From assembly GCA_910585015.1 (NCBI GenBank), contig CAJUCT010000026.1:1-64000 (forward strand): 64,000 nt of DNA, given 5' to 3'. Shown piece after piece: positions 8,082-16,143 of the stretch (position 1 is its first letter; every line of letters starts with the position of its first letter). A model generated the notes under the pieces. It was not told the origin of the DNA. It ran no database searches and worked only from the letters and a program-made list of their open reading frames with translations. Position numbers and translations under genes: made by a program. The stretch is from an uncultured Acetatifactor sp. Its GTDB lineage: Bacteria; Bacillota; Clostridia; Lachnospirales; Lachnospiraceae.

Positions 8082-9059
8082 TCACACATATCCGTAAATA
8101 CCTCTGACCGACACTTCCCCGGCAAAAATGTTCTGTATGCCCCCTTCAATACCCTCCACCAGAAGCTCTCCCCCGGCGTTGATCCCTCTGGCGATGCCTT
8201 CCCACTCTCCCTTGGGATCCAGCACCCGCACCCGGCGATCCCGGTTCACCAGCATCCCGTTATAACTCTCCAGAAGAGGCGTCAGATCTCCTGCCGCCAC
8301 AAAAGCATCATAATCCCGCTCAAAGTCTTCCATCACATATTGCAGCAGCGCCCCCTTGGAGACAGCCTGTCCATAAACTTCCTCCACGGCTATGGCATGT
8401 TCCCGAATCCCCTCCGGGAAATCCTGGGAAACCACATTGATCCCCACACCGCAGACCACATAGTGGATATATTCCCTCTCCACACTCATCTCGGTCAAAA
8501 TGCCGCAGACTTTTTTGCCTTCCAGCAGCACGTCATTGGGCCATTTGATGCTTGGCTCCAAGCCTGTGAGCCTGTGAATGGCACAGGCCACACTGTGGGC
8601 CATGACCAGCGTCAGCATAGATGCCTGGTCCGGCGCAAAATCGGGCCGCAGCAATATGGTAAAATAAATATTCGCCCCCGGCGGCGACTGCCAGCTTCTG
8701 CCTCGCCTGCCTCTTCCGGCGGTCTGCTCGTCCGCCACAAACAACGCGCCGTGGGGAGCGTCTTCCTCTCCCGCCTGCTTGGCCAGCAGGTTGGTGGAGC
8801 CTGTAATCCGGTAAAAATGCAGTTCTGACCCGGCCCAGACCGTGCGGATGCGGCTGCGCAGTTCGCTCTCTCCGTAGACCTCCGCCTTCACCAGCTTGTA
8901 CCCTCGGTTCTGCACCGCCTCAATCTCATAGCCCTCTTTTTTCAACTGTCCCACTGCCTTCCAGACAGCCGAGCGTGTCACCCCAAAGCGTCTGCACAGT
9001 TCCTGCCCGGAAATGTAATCATCACTCTCCCGAAGCAACGCCAATATCTCTGCCTTCAT
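8082..9059 (-). CDS. birA: Biotin--[acetyl-CoA-carboxylase] ligase / biotin repressor
   Basis: Attaches biotin to carboxylase carrier lysines through biotinyl-AMP and, having an N-terminal helix-turn-helix (ELCRRFGVTRSAVWKAV, residues about 21-37), can repress biotin genes. The catalytic domain has the adenylate-binding GRGRRGRSW loop near residue 116, IKWPNDVLLEGKKVCGIL, and a C-terminal SH3-like domain (GEWEGIARGINAGGELLVE). The 325-residue length matches two-function BirA. The ATG follows the argF stop directly (TAGATG), so argF-birA is an operon. Confidence 0.95.
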   Translation of the reverse strand: MKAEILALLRESDDYISGQELCRRFGVTRSAVWKAVGQLKKEGYEIEAVQNRGYKLVKAEVYGESELRSRIRTVWAGSELHFYRITGSTNLLAKQAGEEDAPHGALFVADEQTAGRGRRGRSWQSPPGANIYFTILLRPDFAPDQASMLTLVMAHSVACAIHRLTGLEPSIKWPNDVLLEGKKVCGILTEMSVEREYIHYVVCGVGINVVSQDFPEGIREHAIAVEEVYGQAVSKGALLQYVMEDFERDYDAFVAAGDLTPLLESYNGMLVNRDRRVRVLDPKGEWEGIARGINAGGELLVEGIEGGIQNIFAGEVSVRGIYGYV

Positions 9060-10058
9060 CTATCTCTCGCTCCAGCCCAAAGTAGCAGCCATCACGGCCT
9101 TGATGGTATGCATGCGGTTTTCGGCCTCCTGGAACACCAGAGACTGCTCTGAGGAAAACACCTCGTCCGTCACCTCCATCTCAGTGATGCCGAATTTTTC
9201 CCCCACCTCTGCGCCGATCTTGGTTTTCAGATCGTGGAAGGCAGGCAGACAATGCATAAAGATAGCCTGATTTCCCGCATTCTCCATAACTTTTTTATTT
9301 ACCTGATAATCCTTCAGATCCGCAATGCGCTCTGCCCAGATCTCGTCAGGCTCACCCATGGATACCCACACATCGGTACAGACCACATCCGCCCCCTTCG
9401 TGCCGGCCTCCACATCCTGAGTCAGTGTGACGCTGCCGCCGCTTATTGCCGCAAGTTCCTCACACTGCTTCACCAGTTCCCCGTCCGGAAAATACTTTGC
9501 GCTGGTACAAGCCGTAAAATGCATCCCCAGCTTGGCACAGAGCACCATCAGGGAATTGCCCGTATTGTACCGGGCATCCCCCATATAAGTAAGCTTAATC
9601 CCCTTCAGATACCCGAAATGTTCCCGAATAGTCAGCGCATCCGCCAGCATCTGCGTGGGATGGAACTCATTGGTCAGGCCATTCCACACAGGCACCTTGG
9701 AATACTTGGCCAATTCCTCCACAATCTCCTGCCCATATCCCCTATATTCAATGCCCTCAAACATACCGGACAAAACCCTCGCCGTATCCGCAATACTCTC
9801 CTTCTTGCCGATCTGTGACCCGCTGGGATCCAGATAGGTGGTTCCCATCCCCAGGTCGTGGGCCGCCACCTCAAAAGCGCACCGGGTTCTGGTGCTGGTC
9901 TTCTCAAAGATGAGAGCCACATTCTTCCCCCTCAAAGTATCCACGGGCACACCCTGCTTCTTCTTCTCCTTAAGTTCCGCCGCCAGATCCAGCAGATACA
10001 AAATCTCCTCCGCGCTGTAATCCAACAACTTTAAAAAATCCCGTCCCTTTAAATTCAT
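9060..10058 (-). CDS. argF: Ornithine carbamoyltransferase
   Basis: Makes citrulline from ornithine and carbamoyl phosphate in arginine synthesis or, in reverse, fermentative arginine catabolism. The 332-residue protein carries the carbamoyl-phosphate loop STRTRCAFE (near residue 50), the HPTQMLADALT block, DARYNTGNSL, and the ornithine-site HCLPAFHD. The start chosen is the ATG at 10058, with an AGAGGGA SD; an in-frame ATG 18 bases upstream lacks one. birA follows with no gap. A promoter is visible at 10126-10154. No other arg genes are nearby. Confidence 0.96.
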   Translation of the reverse strand: MNLKGRDFLKLLDYSAEEILYLLDLAAELKEKKKQGVPVDTLRGKNVALIFEKTSTRTRCAFEVAAHDLGMGTTYLDPSGSQIGKKESIADTARVLSGMFEGIEYRGYGQEIVEELAKYSKVPVWNGLTNEFHPTQMLADALTIREHFGYLKGIKLTYMGDARYNTGNSLMVLCAKLGMHFTACTSAKYFPDGELVKQCEELAAISGGSVTLTQDVEAGTKGADVVCTDVWVSMGEPDEIWAERIADLKDYQVNKKVMENAGNQAIFMHCLPAFHDLKTKIGAEVGEKFGITEMEVTDEVFSSEQSLVFQEAENRMHTIKAVMAATLGWSER

Positions 10059-10125
10059 CTTTCCCTCTTTCCGCACATAAAGGCCAGCTGCATGCCCTTA
10101 TCTCTCAAAATAAGTATTTAGTACT

Positions 10126-10154
10126 ACTATACTGCATTTCACGCCATTTTTCAA
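10126..10154 (-). promoter_or_regulatory. Promoter of argF-birA
   Basis: TTGAAA at 10154-10149 and TATAGT at 10131-10126 with a 17-base spacer, about 70 bases upstream of the argF start. Confidence 0.65.
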
Positions 10155-10170
10155 GAGGGGGAATCACACC

Positions 10171-10201
10171 CAAAAAGAAGCAGGCCCAACTCGGACCTGC
10201 T
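10171..10201 (-). terminator. Terminator of the NfeD-SPFH operon
   Basis: On the minus strand AGCAGGTCC-GAGTT-GGGCCTGCT forms a GC-rich stem followed by TTCTTTTTGG, a Rho-independent terminator after the SPFH gene stop and before the argF promoter. Confidence 0.85.
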
Positions 10202-10230
10202 CCCCATCCCCAAACGGAAACAATATTCTC

Positions 10231-11166
10231 TTACGCCTGCGGCTTCTGGCTGGCCGTCTTGAACGCTGTGGCCATACTCGCAATGCCCTGCAGTTCCGAA
10301 GGCAGCAAAATTGTTGTTGCCTGACCGTCCGCCACCTTCTCGAAAGCCTCCAGACTCTTGATCTTCAACACAGCCTCGTCGGCTCCCGCTTCCTTCAGCA
10401 GCCGGATACCCTCTGCGTTAGCCTGCTGCACCTTCAGAATCGCCTCCGCTTCACCTTCTGCCTCACGGATCATCTTCTCCTTCTGGGCCTCCGCACGCAG
10501 AATCGCGGACTGCTTATCAGCCTCCGCGCGCAGGATTGCAGACTCCTTGGCGCCCTCGGCCTCCAGAATCTTGGCCTTCTTCTCGCCTTCTGCGCGGGTG
10601 ACGGACTCACGCCTCTCACGCTCCGCCTTCATCTGCTTCTCCATGGCATTCTGAATCTCCGCAGGAGGAATGATATTCTTAAGTTCCACACGGTTTACCT
10701 TGATGCCCCAGGGATCCGTAGCGATGTCCAGAGCCGCGCGCATCTTGGTATTGATGGTCTCACGGCTGGTCAGTGTCTGGTCCAACTCCAGGTCGCCGAT
10801 AATGTTACGCAGGGTGGTAGCCGTCAGATTCTCAATAGCCATCATGGGATTCTCCACGCCATAGGTAAACAGCTTGGGATCCGTGATCTGATAGAACACC
10901 ACCGTGTCGATCCTCATGGTTACATTATCCTTGGTGATCACGGGCTGAGGCGGGAAATCAGCCACCTGCTCCTTCAGATTCACTCTTCTGGCCACCCGAT
11001 CCAGAAACGGGGTTTTGATATGAAAACCCACTGACCAGGTTCCCTGATACGCGCCCAGACGCTCCATTACATACGCCTGTGCCTGGGGCACGATCTTAAC
11101 GCAGGATACAAAGATACATAAAATCAATACTACTAACGCGATTAAAACATAAGCTAAAACTGGCAT
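10231..11166 (-). CDS. SPFH/Band 7 membrane protein (slipin/QmcA-like)
   Basis: A membrane-anchored stomatin-family protein that forms oligomers in membrane microdomains. There is an N-terminal transmembrane helix (VLAYVLIALVVLILCIFV, residues 3-20), then the SPFH domain beginning with IVPQAQAYVMERLGAY, and a long Ala/Glu-rich coiled coil with repeating RAEAxK segments. The 311-residue form starting at 11166 is chosen because it has an AGGAGG SD; an upstream in-frame extension has no SD and overlaps the NfeD gene. It is preceded by its usual partner, an NfeD protein, 19 bases away. A terminator follows. Confidence 0.92.
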   Translation of the reverse strand: MPVLAYVLIALVVLILCIFVSCVKIVPQAQAYVMERLGAYQGTWSVGFHIKTPFLDRVARRVNLKEQVADFPPQPVITKDNVTMRIDTVVFYQITDPKLFTYGVENPMMAIENLTATTLRNIIGDLELDQTLTSRETINTKMRAALDIATDPWGIKVNRVELKNIIPPAEIQNAMEKQMKAERERRESVTRAEGEKKAKILEAEGAKESAILRAEADKQSAILRAEAQKEKMIREAEGEAEAILKVQQANAEGIRLLKEAGADEAVLKIKSLEAFEKVADGQATTILLPSELQGIASMATAFKTASQKPQA

Positions 11167-11185
11167 TTCCTCTTCCTCCTTCTGC

Positions 11186-11674
11186 CTACTTGGCCTCCGT
11201 CGCAGCGGCGGTCTGTGCATTGTTCTGTAACAGCTGCTCACAGGATATATCCCGGACAATCAACTTGACACCGCTGATGGCCACTACAACTGTCACCGCT
11301 CCCACTGCAATTTTTGCCTGATCTTCTGCGCTTCTGGCGCTCCATTCCTGACCACCCACCGTTACCTGCCCTATTCCCTGCAGATTGTCAATCTCACTGA
11401 TCACGATGGCCTGACGTCCCACCATGCTCTCCACATTGGTCTTCACACGGTCCTTGTTAAAATATTTGACAGCAATGGGCCTGGTAAAGAAAAGCAACAC
11501 CAAGGACACCACGATAAAGATTATCGCCTGCAGCCAGATCGGCGCGCCTACCACCGCCGCGAAGATGGCAACTAAGGCTCCGCCCGCGAACCATATGGTC
11601 GTCAGGCCCATGGTGGCCACTTCAATACCGATGCAGATAATCAGCAGAACCAACCAGAAAATCACCTCTTGCAT
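11186..11674 (-). CDS. NfeD-like membrane protein
   Basis: Short NfeD family protein (162 residues) with three or so N-terminal transmembrane segments (LVLLIICIGIEVATMGL, WFAGGALVAIFAAVV, LQAIIFIVVSLVLLFF) and a C-terminal OB-fold (MVGRQAIVISEI, GQVTVGGQEWSARS, VVVAISGVKLIV). NfeD proteins pair with SPFH proteins, and here the SPFH gene follows 19 bases downstream. The ATG at 11674 fits the GGAGAG SD better than a GTG two codons upstream. Confidence 0.92.
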   Translation of the reverse strand: MQEVIFWLVLLIICIGIEVATMGLTTIWFAGGALVAIFAAVVGAPIWLQAIIFIVVSLVLLFFTRPIAVKYFNKDRVKTNVESMVGRQAIVISEIDNLQGIGQVTVGGQEWSARSAEDQAKIAVGAVTVVVAISGVKLIVRDISCEQLLQNNAQTAAATEAK

Positions 11675-11789
11675 ATGCACTCTCCTTTACTGCTTTTTCC
11701 TCCCCTTATTTCTGAGGTTACTAATAATATACTACACTCCCGTCTGCTTCGCAATCCCTTTATGTGGAAAAAATGCTGCTCCGCATCCG

Positions 11790-11825
11790 TGAAAAAAGCA
11801 CGATGAACGAATCCATCGTGCTTTC
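11790..11825 (-). terminator. Terminator of the SleB-like gene
   Basis: AAAGCACGATG-N8-CATCGTGCTTT stem followed on the minus strand by a T run, 14 bases after the stop codon at 11839. The A-rich flanks make it potentially bidirectional. Confidence 0.88.
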
Positions 11826-11838
11826 GAAGCAGCATTTT

Positions 11839-12915
11839 TTAATAAAATACATGGTTGCCGATTACCAGTCCGTCACGGCCGTTGTTTCGACGGAAGTGTG
11901 TCAAATCACCCACATTGGATACACCGGAAAGCGCCTCCTGGGCAGCCAAGATACAACTCTCCTTGATCTTACCGGACTCATACACCCTGTTTACCTTGCC
12001 GCTCTGTGCCGGCGTAAACTGACCGGACGCATAGATGACGCCGTGGATAGTATTGGGGTACGCGCCGCTCCTTACACGGTTCATGACCACTGCTCCCACT
12101 GCCAGCTGGCCTTCGTAACTTTCGCCGCCGGCCTCACACTGAATCAGCGCCGCCAACAGCAGCGTGGTATCCGCATCGGTGGTATATTCGCCGTAATTCT
12201 TGTGGCGCTTCGCCTCCTTTTCGGCCTCCTCCCGCTCCTTGATGGCTTCCATGGTCTCACCATAGTCTATCTTGAAATCAATGGTGATATACTCAGAGGA
12301 CACATAGCCGTCCTCCCCTTCAAAGTTGATACATGCCCATCCTTCCTCGTCGGTGTTCATGACCTCCACTATCTCGTCCTTGGCCAGAACCCCGTAAATG
12401 CCCGCATCCTTGTCGGGCTCTGTGCGGACCTTCAGTTTCTCCGCATCGACGGTTGCCGTGGTGATACCCACGTCCGCAGCCAACTCCATGGCCTCCTCGT
12501 CGAACAGCAGATACTCGTCCTTGGCCCAACCGATCAGGTCGCCGGACTGAAGCTTTGTCCAGCCGTCTGCCCGCTCCAGAATGGTGCCTCCGCAGTCCTT
12601 GTATATCATACCTACTTTTTCCGCATCTTCGCTGGCATCCGCCCTGACATTCAGGGCGCTCTTCACATTGGCCATCACCAATGTGCATTGTTCCTCTTCC
12701 TGCGCCGCTTTCAGGTCGAGGTTTTTCTGAGTAGTGCTGATCAACTCTTCCGCATTCCCTGTATTGGAATCCAGCAGGGCCGCCATGCCTCCGCTCAATG
12801 AATTCAGGTAATCTGAATTGTCGCCAGCTTCTACGGTCATGCCTGCATTGCCCGCCAGCGCGCCAATCAGCAGCACTCCGGCCAGGACGGCAGACAGCCT
12901 TTTGCCTTTTGCCAT
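11839..12915 (-). CDS. Secreted SleB-like cell wall hydrolase with SH3 domains
   Basis: Exported peptidoglycan hydrolase of the Hydrolase_2 (SleB/CwlJ) family, likely acting on spore cortex or cell wall. There is an N-terminal signal peptide (RLSAVLAGVLLIGALAGNAG), two bacterial SH3 repeats (residues about 95-150 and 160-220, each with an LNVRADAS or LKVRTEPD start and a DGWTKL or EGWACINF block), a Glu/Lys-rich linker, and a C-terminal catalytic domain with LLAALIQCEAGGESYEGQLA, AVVMNRVRS and FTPAQSG. The start at 12915 has a GGAGG SD seven bases upstream. It is monocistronic, with a strong terminator. An AT-rich dyad lies at its 5' side. Confidence 0.88.
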   Translation of the reverse strand: MAKGKRLSAVLAGVLLIGALAGNAGMTVEAGDNSDYLNSLSGGMAALLDSNTGNAEELISTTQKNLDLKAAQEEEQCTLVMANVKSALNVRADASEDAEKVGMIYKDCGGTILERADGWTKLQSGDLIGWAKDEYLLFDEEAMELAADVGITTATVDAEKLKVRTEPDKDAGIYGVLAKDEIVEVMNTDEEGWACINFEGEDGYVSSEYITIDFKIDYGETMEAIKEREEAEKEAKRHKNYGEYTTDADTTLLLAALIQCEAGGESYEGQLAVGAVVMNRVRSGAYPNTIHGVIYASGQFTPAQSGKVNRVYESGKIKESCILAAQEALSGVSNVGDLTHFRRNNGRDGLVIGNHVFY

Positions 12916-12936
12916 TTCCTTTACCTCCAACAAATT

Positions 12937-12976
12937 TTGTAATAATATTTCCCGTTTCTTAACTAAATTATTACAA
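12937..12976. promoter_or_regulatory. AT-rich dyad upstream of the SleB-like gene
   Basis: TTGTAATAAT at 12937-12946 and ATTATTACAA at 12967-12976 are perfect inverted repeats separated by 20 bases. They lie 21 bases upstream of the start codon, so they could be an operator pair or a leader hairpin. Confidence 0.5.
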
Positions 12977-13074
12977 TATTGTTAATTTTGTTACAAGGCA
13001 AATATAGCAGAGTCTGGCGTTTTTGTCAACCCCCCATTCACAGACCGCCCAAATCCCGGCAAAACCGGTACCTC

Positions 13075-13881
13075 TTATAAGCTTCTGGATTTCTCTATGC
13101 AAGCCTCCATGGCGTCCATCACCGCCGCCCGCAGCCCCTTTTCTTCCAACACTTTCACCGCCTGGATCGTGGTGCCGCCGGGGGAGCAGACCATATCTTT
13201 CAGTTCTCCGGGATGTCTGCCGGTCTCCAGCATCAGTTTTGCGCTGCCCAGCACGGCTTGGGCAGCAAAGGTATAGGCTTGTTCTCTGGCCATACCCGCC
13301 GCCACCGCAGCGTCAGCCATGGCCTCCAGAAACAGGAACACATAGGCGGGGGAACTGCCGCTGACACCCACCACCGCGTCCATCAGATGCTCCGGCACCG
13401 TCTCTGCCACACCGAAACTGCGCAGCAGTGCCAGAACTTCCTCCGTCTCCTCCGGGCTCACCAGTTCGCCTGCACACACACCGGTGCAGCCCTCCAGCAC
13501 CAGCGCCGGAGTATTGGGCATACAGCGCACGATCTTTCTCTCCCCGCCAAACAGTCCGGCAATCTCCTGCAGTGTCTTACCCGCCGCAATGCTCACGATC
13601 AGGGTCCGGGAAGGTACGGTATCCCGAATCTCCCGGATCACCTCCGGGAAAAACTGGGGCTTTACCGCCAGAAACAGAATGTCTGCCTGCGCCGCTGTCT
13701 CCACATTAGAGGAGTAAGTGGTGATACCGTACTGCTCCGCCACCCGCCTGCAGGTGGCCGCCGTGCGGGCGGAACCGATGATGTTCTCCGGGCGGGCCGC
13801 CCCCTTTTGCAGCATGCCGCCAATCATTGCCGCTGCCATATTGCCCAGACCGATAAAACCAATCTTTTTGCTTGTCTCCAT
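13075..13881 (-). CDS. proC: Pyrroline-5-carboxylate reductase
   Basis: Last step of proline synthesis, NAD(P)H-dependent. The 268-residue protein has the Rossmann start GFIGLGNMAAAMIGG (residues 7-21), FLAVKPQ, MPNTPALV near residue 120 and the C-terminal dimer region with GSSPAYVFLFLEAMADAAV and VCSPGGTTIQAV. The ATG at 13881 starts at the conserved N terminus; the AAAGGA SD is 11 bases away. An R2-type repeat lies just upstream of the start. Confidence 0.95.
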   Translation of the reverse strand: METSKKIGFIGLGNMAAAMIGGMLQKGAARPENIIGSARTAATCRRVAEQYGITTYSSNVETAAQADILFLAVKPQFFPEVIREIRDTVPSRTLIVSIAAGKTLQEIAGLFGGERKIVRCMPNTPALVLEGCTGVCAGELVSPEETEEVLALLRSFGVAETVPEHLMDAVVGVSGSSPAYVFLFLEAMADAAVAAGMAREQAYTFAAQAVLGSAKLMLETGRHPGELKDMVCSPGGTTIQAVKVLEEKGLRAAVMDAMEACIEKSRSL

Positions 13882-13906
13882 ATTCAATCTTGTCCTTTCT
13901 GTTTTA

Positions 13907-13978
13907 AGTTCCGCATATTCTCCCAATGCACACAGTTCCGGTGATGAACATCAGGCCGCTTTTTGCAGTTTCGATGTC
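13907..13978 (-). repeat. R2 repeat, diverged copy upstream of proC
   Basis: Starts with AGTTCCGCAT and shares the GATGAA-ATC-GGCCGCTT core with the two better copies at 15911-15991 and 16012-16092. It fills the gap between the methyltransferase stop and the proC leader. Confidence 0.6.
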
Positions 13979-14782
13979 CTATGAGTTCCGCTGCCTGTGG
14001 GCCTCGTAGACCAATAGTGAAGCGGCTATGGCCGCGTTCAGGGATTCCACCTGCCCTTCCATGGGGATCTTCAGGTAGCAGTCCGCCAGGTCCGCCGTCT
14101 CCCTGCGCAGCCCGTTTCCCTCATTGCCGATCAGGAAGGCTGTGCCCTCCACAAAGGAAAAACCGCTGTAATAGTCCTGTCCCCGCAAATGGGCCGCATA
14201 GACTCGAATCCCCTTTTCCCGCAATATCCTGATTGTTCCTTCCATATCCTCCACATAGAGAAACGGGACCCGATAGATGGATCCCATGGTGGACCTGATA
14301 GTTTTGGGATTATAAATATCAACTGTTTTTTTAGACATGATAACGCCTGTTATCCCTGCTCCCTCCCCTGTCCGAAGGATGGTTCCCAGATTTCCCGGAT
14401 CCTGCAGATCCTCCAGCAGCACCAGCAGCGGCCTGTCCTTCTGCAAAAGCTGTGGCAATTCATGGGAAGGCCTGCGCAGCACTGTCAGAATCCCCTGAGG
14501 TGTCCGGGTATCGGACATACGTTCAAAAACTTCCTCCGTAACCATCTCGTACCCGGTTTTTCTCAGCTTTTCTTCTATATAAAGGGAAGCCTTCTCCTGG
14601 CGGCTTTTCAGATGCTGCAGCAGTCCCTCTGTCAGGTATACCTCCCTGATCATCCCCTCCGGCGCCTCCTCATACATCTTCAGACCCTCTGCCAAAAATA
14701 TGCCATCCTGCCTGCGCGCTTTCGCCTTGGTCTGCCATTGCACGATCTGCTTTGCCCTCTGGTTGGATGTGCTTGTAATCAT
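13979..14782 (-). CDS. SpoU/TrmH-family RNA 2'-O-methyltransferase
   Basis: S-adenosylmethionine-dependent methyltransferase of rRNA or tRNA ribose, most like the RlmB/TsnR-type 23S enzymes. The 267-residue protein has the N-terminal RNA-binding substrate domain (SNQRAKQIVQWQTKAKAR), then the SPOUT core: VLLEDLQDPGNLGTILRT, FLIGNEGNGLRRE, and IPMEGQVESLNAAIAAS, which form the knotted SAM site. The ATG at 14782 has an AGGAG SD and begins at the conserved N terminus. It is preceded by pfkA and its terminator and followed by proC. Confidence 0.92.
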   Translation of the reverse strand: MITSTSNQRAKQIVQWQTKAKARRQDGIFLAEGLKMYEEAPEGMIREVYLTEGLLQHLKSRQEKASLYIEEKLRKTGYEMVTEEVFERMSDTRTPQGILTVLRRPSHELPQLLQKDRPLLVLLEDLQDPGNLGTILRTGEGAGITGVIMSKKTVDIYNPKTIRSTMGSIYRVPFLYVEDMEGTIRILREKGIRVYAAHLRGQDYYSGFSFVEGTAFLIGNEGNGLRRETADLADCYLKIPMEGQVESLNAAIAASLLVYEAHRQRNS

Positions 14783-14861
14783 GGTATCTTCTCCTGTATC
14801 CCTTATTTTATATGTGCGCGATTTCCATACAGACACCGCACGTCTCATTGCCTATGAGAAT

Positions 14862-14904
14862 AAAACAGCTGCTATACGGGCCTGTGCGGCGGTATAACAG
14901 CTGT
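14862..14904 (-). terminator. Terminator of pfkA
   Basis: ACAGCTG-T-TATAC and GTATA-G-CAGCTGT arms with a GC-rich loop, followed on the minus strand by TTTTATTC, 16 bases after the pfkA stop. Confidence 0.85.
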
Positions 14905-14919
14905 GTGCCGTCTATATGC

Positions 14920-15888
14920 TTATAAGAGCTTGGAAATTTCATACTGATAGGGGTCAATGCCCTTCTGCATGTTCAGGGCCTCCTCAATATCGAAGTCCAC
15001 AAATTCGCCGTGACGATACCCCACGACCCTGTTGGTCTTGCCCTGCAGCAGAATGTCCACCGCATAAGCGCCCATGATGGAGGCATAATAGCGATCCTTG
15101 CAGGTAGGATTTCCTCCCCGCTGCATGTAGCCCAACACAGTTGCACGGGTTTCAATGCCAGTGGCAGCCTCGATACGCCTCGCCATGGAGTTTGAATGCC
15201 CGATGCCCTCCGCATTGATGATCAGGTGATGGATTTTTCCCTTCTTACGGCTGGCAATGATATTGTTGATGATGGCCTGCTCATTGTAGTCATATTTCTC
15301 GGGAAGCAGGATGTCCTCGGCGCCGTTGGCAATGCCGCACCACAGGGCAATGTAACCCGCATTGCGGCCCATCACCTCAATGATACTGCAGCGCTCATGA
15401 GAGGAGGAAGTATCCTTAACCTTGTCGATGGCCTGCATGGCAGTGTTGATGGCTGTATCAAATCCGATGGTATAGTCCGTACAGGAGATATCCAGGTCGA
15501 TGGTGCCGGGCAATCCCACGGTGTTGATGCCCAGCCGCGCCAGCTTCTGTGCGCCTCTGTAAGATCCGTCGCCGCCGATGACCACGATGCCGTCTATGCC
15601 GTGCTTTCTGCAGATCTCCGCGCCCTTCTGCTGCCCCTCCGGGGTCTTGAACTCCATGCAGCGGGCAGTGCCCAGTATGGTGCCGCCTCTCTGGATGATA
15701 TCCGACACATCCTTCGCCTGCATATCTATGATCTCTTCGTTCAACAGGCCGTTATAGCCCTTCTTGATTCCCTTAATGTTAAGGCCCCTCGCAATCGCTG
15801 TACGCACCACTGCACGAATGGCCGCATTCATTCCGGGGGCATCTCCGCCGCTGGTCAACACGCCAATTGTCTTCAATTCTTTCTCCAT
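14920..15888 (-). CDS. pfkA: ATP-dependent 6-phosphofructokinase
   Basis: Commits fructose 6-phosphate to glycolysis. The 322-residue length and motifs are those of the bacterial tetrameric PfkA: ATP-site GVLTSGGDAPGMNAAIR at residues 9-25, VIGGDGSYRGA near 100, the catalytic LPGTIDLDISCTDYTIGFDT, and MGRNAGYIAL. The Gly at the GGDGS position indicates ATP rather than pyrophosphate use. A GGAGGAG SD precedes the ATG. It lies downstream of dnaE, a common Firmicute adjacency, with two R2 repeats filling the gap. A terminator follows. Confidence 0.96.
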   Translation of the reverse strand: MEKELKTIGVLTSGGDAPGMNAAIRAVVRTAIARGLNIKGIKKGYNGLLNEEIIDMQAKDVSDIIQRGGTILGTARCMEFKTPEGQQKGAEICRKHGIDGIVVIGGDGSYRGAQKLARLGINTVGLPGTIDLDISCTDYTIGFDTAINTAMQAIDKVKDTSSSHERCSIIEVMGRNAGYIALWCGIANGAEDILLPEKYDYNEQAIINNIIASRKKGKIHHLIINAEGIGHSNSMARRIEAATGIETRATVLGYMQRGGNPTCKDRYYASIMGAYAVDILLQGKTNRVVGYRHGEFVDFDIEEALNMQKGIDPYQYEISKLL

Positions 15889-15910
15889 GATGCTTTCTCC
15901 TCCTATTTAA

Positions 15911-15991
15911 AGTTCCGCATTTTCCCTGCAAACACACCCTCCTATGATGAATATCCGGCCGCTTCTGCGTCCAGATATCCATCAGTGTGTT
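15911..15991 (-). repeat. R2 repeat, copy 1 upstream of pfkA
   Basis: 81-base unit that is almost identical to the copy at 16012-16092. The AAACACAC/GTGTGTTT ends and inner GATGGATAT/ATATTCATC arms can pair into one long hairpin. It ends 22 bases before the pfkA start. Confidence 0.85.
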
Positions 15992-16011
15992 TTCCGGGAA
16001 CATGCTGTTTT

Positions 16012-16092
16012 AGTTCCGCATTTTCCCTGCATACACACCCTCCTATGATGAATATCCGGCCGCTTCTGCGTCCAGGTATCCATCAGTGTGTT
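16012..16092 (-). repeat. R2 repeat, copy 2 upstream of pfkA
   Basis: Second direct copy, differing from copy 1 at only a few positions. The two copies together occupy most of the dnaE-pfkA gap (15889-16143). Confidence 0.85.
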
Positions 16093-16143
16093 TGGTGTCT
16101 GCTGACAGGTAATTCCACAGCCTCGCTTATCAATCACCTTATT